Shown here piece after piece: positions 6,227-8,850 of a stretch of DNA of 8,850 nucleotides; position 1 is the first letter of the stretch; each line of letters starts with the position of its first letter. The notes under the pieces were generated by a model. It made no database searches, was not told the origin of the DNA, and worked only from the letters and a program-made list of their open reading frames with translations. A program made the position numbers and the translations under genes. Origin of the DNA: JAPUME01 sp964605715 (lineage in GTDB: Bacteria; Acidobacteriota; Terriglobia; UBA7540; JAPUME01); contig CAZSDV010000070.1 of the NCBI GenBank assembly GCA_964605715.1, positions 1 to 8,850 on the forward strand. The letters run 5' to 3'.

Positions 6227-7231
6227 TTATCTCTGATTCCTTTTGCGAAGCTCGTCTATCGCAACCGCAATAACAATTACTGAGCCGATCAGCACCTGCT
6301 GCCAGAATGGAGATACGCCCAGAAGATTACTACCATTCGAAATTAAGCTCATAATGAAAGCGCCAACCATGGTTCCTGAGACGCTCCCCTCGCCACCTGC
6401 CAGACTCCCTCCACCGATGACCACCGCTGCGATTACGGACAGCTCGTAACCTTGTCCAGCCGTGGGCTGCCCAGTCATTAGCCGTGAGGATTCAATCATG
6501 GCTGCTATACCCGTAAAGGCTCCAGCCAGACAATAGATGGCAACCAAATAACGTGTGATAGGGATGCCTGCGTAGCGAGCTGCTTCACGATTACTACCGA
6601 TGGCAAAGGCATATCGGCCCAATCGAGTGAATTTCAGGATATATGCGGTCAGGAGTGCTAATAAAAGTAGGATCGCTAAGGGAACAGGTATGGCTTGCAA
6701 CAGATTCCCGTCCCCCAAGAAACCGAAAGTGCGTGGAAGTCGGACGACAGGAAGACCGTCTGTGATAACCAAGGTTATTCCACGCGCAGCTCCCAGGGCT
6801 CCTAGGGTGGCGATGAAGGGGCTGACCTTAAGCTGAGTGATTAATAAGGAGTTAATTAATCCCCACACCATTCCTGCCATCATTGCGCAGAGGATTGCGA
6901 GTGGAAGTGGCAACCCTGCTTGAAGCATCATGGTGCCTGCGATTCCGGAAAATGCCATGACGGAGCCAACTGAAAGATCAATGCCACCGGAGATGATGAT
7001 TAATGTCATTCCCAGGGCCATGATGTTAATCACGGCGGTTCGCCGGGCGACGTTTGAAAGGTTAGCTAGGGTCAGGAAATGAGGGGAGAGGATTGCGAGC
7101 GCGACAAAAAGAATAACTAAGCTTAGGACAGGAAGTAATTTTTCCAGCCAACTCCAATGCCGTGAGCGAGTGAGTGTTTTGAAAGGGGACATCAGAAATA
7201 CTAGACTGGATGTGAATGGATCCAATTTCAT
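6227..7231 (-). CDS. ABC sugar transporter permease, RbsC-like (CUT2 family)
   Basis: The 334-residue membrane protein forms the channel of a ribose/xylose/galactose-class importer; it would pair as a homodimer with the ATPase encoded just upstream. After a 30-residue polar N-terminus come eight to ten hydrophobic segments, starting at about 31-49. Family marks are NIMALGMTLIIISGGIDLSVGS (69-90), KVSPFIATLGA (135-145), GRYAFAIGSNREAARYAGI (205-223), GYELSVIAAVVIGGGSLAGGEGS (261-283) and the C-terminal block QQVLIGSVIVIAVAIDE (311-327). The start at 7231 overlaps the ATPase stop as ATGA and has GAGG at a proper distance, so it is preferred over the internal ATG at 7192. The exact sugar cannot be read from the permease; ribose is only one option, so no symbol is given. 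Confidence 0.92.
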   Translation of the reverse strand: MKLDPFTSSLVFLMSPFKTLTRSRHWSWLEKLLPVLSLVILFVALAILSPHFLTLANLSNVARRTAVINIMALGMTLIIISGGIDLSVGSVMAFSGIAGTMMLQAGLPLPLAILCAMMAGMVWGLINSLLITQLKVSPFIATLGALGAARGITLVITDGLPVVRLPRTFGFLGDGNLLQAIPVPLAILLLLALLTAYILKFTRLGRYAFAIGSNREAARYAGIPITRYLVAIYCLAGAFTGIAAMIESSRLMTGQPTAGQGYELSVIAAVVIGGGSLAGGEGSVSGTMVGAFIMSLISNGSNLLGVSPFWQQVLIGSVIVIAVAIDELRKRNQR

Positions 7232-8790
7232 TCAACCTCGCAATTCACTGATTCGCCCATGCTTGCTGGAGCAAGTGCAGCATATTGCATTATCTCTTCC
7301 TGAGTTGTCATTTCAGTTGTGAGCTCCTTGACAATTTCCCCTTTGCGCATTACTAGTACGCGGTCGCTCATGCCTAATATCTCTTCAAGCTCAGACGAGA
7401 TCATCAGGATCGCAGCTCCTGCCTCAGCAAGCTCATTTATCAAGCGATAAATTTCTTGTTTGGAACCTATGTCAATACCGCGCGTAGGCTCATCAAGTAG
7501 AAAGATAGATGGCTCACAGAAGAGCCATTTTGCGAGGACTGCTTTCTGTTGATTTCCACCACTTAAAGAGCTTGCTTTTTGGTTGACTGAAGAAGCACGA
7601 ACACGAAGCCGCTTAATAAAATTTTTCGTTATCCACTTTTCCTTCTTTAGGTCTATTTTCCCTCTTTGTACCAATGCTTTAAGATTGGATAGGGTGATAT
7701 TGTGGCTCAAGGGTAGTGGCAAGGCAAGGCCAGTTGTCTTACGATCCTCTGTAATTAGGACCATCCCAGCACGAATAGCATCCTGTGGTTTGCAGATAGA
7801 AACGGGTGTATTGTTTATGCGAATTTCCCCTGCTTCAGCAGGCCAGGCACCAAATAAAGTTTCCACTAATTCTGTCCTGCCAGCCCCAATGAGTCCCGCA
7901 AGGCCAACCACTTCACCTCGATGTAATTTGAAAGTTGCATTGTTAACCATGTCCCGGCGATAGAGATTTTTCACTTCCAGGATAGCTGGCCCTGGTTGTA
8001 ACTTGCGGGGTGGAAATAGGTCGCTCATTTTCCGACCAACCATGGCATGAATCAAAAAAGGAAAATCATTGCGAGACATTTGGCCTGAATGGACCACCTC
8101 ACCGTCCCGCAGGACAGTGATTTTGTCGGCAATTCTTGCCAATTCTTCTAAACGATGCGTGACGAAGATAATTGACACTTTAAGCTGTTTAAGTTTTTCG
8201 ATTACAGAAAAAAAATCTTCCATCTCAGGACTGGAAAGTGATGAGGTTGGCTCATCCATGATGATAAGTTTATTCGAAGCTGTGACTGCTCGCGCAATCT
8301 CCACCAGTTGCCTTTCCGCTGAATTCAGAAGGCTTACAGGTCGGTTGGCGTCTAGCTTAAATCCTAGCTCTGACAGCGAGCAGGCTGCATTTTGCAGTTC
8401 TATGTTCCGGTCGAGTATCCCCCATTTTTTCACAGGCTCACGACCCAGGAAGATGTTAGCTGCCACAGTTAGGTGAGGTGCCAAGCTTAACTCCTGGTGA
8501 ATCATGGAAATTCCCAACTGCTTGGAGTCTAAACGAGATCCGATTTGAACCAACTTACCCTCCCAAAGAATCTTCCCCGCATCTCGAAGCAACTCACCCG
8601 ACAAAATTTTCATCAGGGTTGATTTTCCAGCTCCATTTTCACCGACTATTCCATGGACATCTCCTGCCTTCACGTCAAGGTTCACATGGCGAAGAACCTC
8701 CACGCCTGAGAAAGATTTGGATATGTCTTGCATTTCGAGGCGAGCGAGTGATTTGGAGCCAGGGTTAGAAGTTTTTGGTGGCGTGATCAT
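7228..8790 (-). CDS. ABC sugar transporter ATPase with two nucleotide-binding domains, RbsA-like (CUT2)
   Basis: The 520-residue cytoplasmic ATPase powers sugar uptake and has the tandem-domain layout of the RbsA/MglA/XylG family at normal length. Domain 1: Walker A GENGAGKST (50-58), Q-loop Q99, signature LNSAERQ (155-161), Walker B IIMDEP (D179, E180) and H-loop H212. Domain 2: degenerate Walker A GLIGAGRTE (299-307, Arg in place of Lys, normal for this family), signature LSGGNQQ (409-415) and Walker B FLLDEP (D433, E434). The frame stays open to the window edge, so the ATG at 8790 is not forced. It is chosen because it overlaps the stop of the upstream frame as ATGA, the same arrangement as at the permease junction, and gives a Walker A at a usual distance from the N-terminus. 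No Shine-Dalgarno site is visible there. Confidence 0.92.
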   Translation of the reverse strand: MITPPKTSNPGSKSLARLEMQDISKSFSGVEVLRHVNLDVKAGDVHGIVGENGAGKSTLMKILSGELLRDAGKILWEGKLVQIGSRLDSKQLGISMIHQELSLAPHLTVAANIFLGREPVKKWGILDRNIELQNAACSLSELGFKLDANRPVSLLNSAERQLVEIARAVTASNKLIIMDEPTSSLSSPEMEDFFSVIEKLKQLKVSIIFVTHRLEELARIADKITVLRDGEVVHSGQMSRNDFPFLIHAMVGRKMSDLFPPRKLQPGPAILEVKNLYRRDMVNNATFKLHRGEVVGLAGLIGAGRTELVETLFGAWPAEAGEIRINNTPVSICKPQDAIRAGMVLITEDRKTTGLALPLPLSHNITLSNLKALVQRGKIDLKKEKWITKNFIKRLRVRASSVNQKASSLSGGNQQKAVLAKWLFCEPSIFLLDEPTRGIDIGSKQEIYRLINELAEAGAAILMISSELEEILGMSDRVLVMRKGEIVKELTTEMTTQEEIMQYAALAPASMGESVNCEVE

Positions 8791-8850
8791 TTTAAGTAGC
8801 GGTCGATATTTGGCTGAGGGTTTAGAAGCCTGGAGATATTTGGCTGCCGA
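8787..8850 (-). CDS. C-terminal end of an unidentified upstream gene (partial)
   Basis: One minus-strand frame entering at the window edge is open for 20 codons and ends with a TGA that overlaps the ATPase ATG as ATGA. The tail reads RQPNISRLLNPQPNIDRYLK and contains QPNI twice, encoded by a 12-base direct repeat. Its position suggests membership of the same operon, for example a substrate-binding protein, sugar-metabolism enzyme or regulator, but 20 residues are too few to identify it. The other two frames either stop early or are the ATPase frame itself running on, so this call depends mainly on the overlap pattern. Confidence 0.5.
   Translation of the reverse strand, partial: RQPNISRLLNPQPNIDRYLK
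8805..8846. repeat. 12-base direct repeat, two copies
   Basis: GATATTTGGCTG occurs at 8805-8816 and again at 8835-8846, 30 bases apart start to start, with no mismatch. In the partial upstream frame each copy encodes QPNI, the second 10 residues after the first. It may be a duplication inside the coding tail or a pair of binding sites in front of the ATPase gene. Confidence 0.6.

Noticed and set aside
7583..8476. Two open frames of 126 and 135 codons on the plus strand opposite the ABC ATPase gene
   Set aside because: They are antisense to well-conserved ATPase motifs and have compositions expected of a reverse-frame shadow.

Overview
The window is a bacterial chromosome segment of roughly 48% G+C by eye. 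All recognised genes lie on the minus strand, so transcription runs from right to left. Reading in that direction there are two blocks.

The first block (8850 to 6227) is the end of a sugar-import operon of the ribose/CUT2 class. It holds the last 20 codons of an unidentified upstream gene, then a double-domain ABC ATPase (RbsA-like), then a permease (RbsC-like). Both junctions are ATGA stop/start overlaps, so the genes are probably translationally coupled. No substrate-binding protein is visible, so it must lie upstream of the window or elsewhere.

A 443-base spacer (6226 to 5784) follows. It contains a good sigma70-type promoter (TTGACG, 17 bases, TAGATT). About 7 bases after it begins a stretch of about 110 bases that can fold into a compact structure and ends in a near-perfect intrinsic terminator. 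It is either a small RNA gene or an attenuator leader for the heme genes downstream. I could not match it to 4.5S/SRP RNA, 6S RNA, tmRNA, RNase P RNA or a riboswitch class I know.

The second block (5783 to 80) is a heme biosynthesis cluster in the order hemD-hemE (fused into one protein), hemH (ferrochelatase) and hemY (oxygen-dependent FAD porphyrinogen oxidase). A membrane-anchored polysaccharide-deacetylase-family protein follows. The heme genes take hydroxymethylbilane to uroporphyrinogen III and coproporphyrinogen III, then cover oxidation of the macrocycle and iron insertion. The coproporphyrinogen decarboxylation step (HemF/HemN, or HemQ/ChdC acting at the end) is not in the window. 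Whether the pathway runs through protoporphyrin or coproporphyrin is therefore open.

The E-H-Y gene order is like that of Bacillus, but the ferrochelatase N-terminus looks more like the actinobacterial/other-phyla type, and the HemD-HemE fusion is uncommon. The phylum cannot be fixed from the sequence. Groups such as Acidobacteriota, Verrucomicrobiota or Planctomycetota are possible guesses only.
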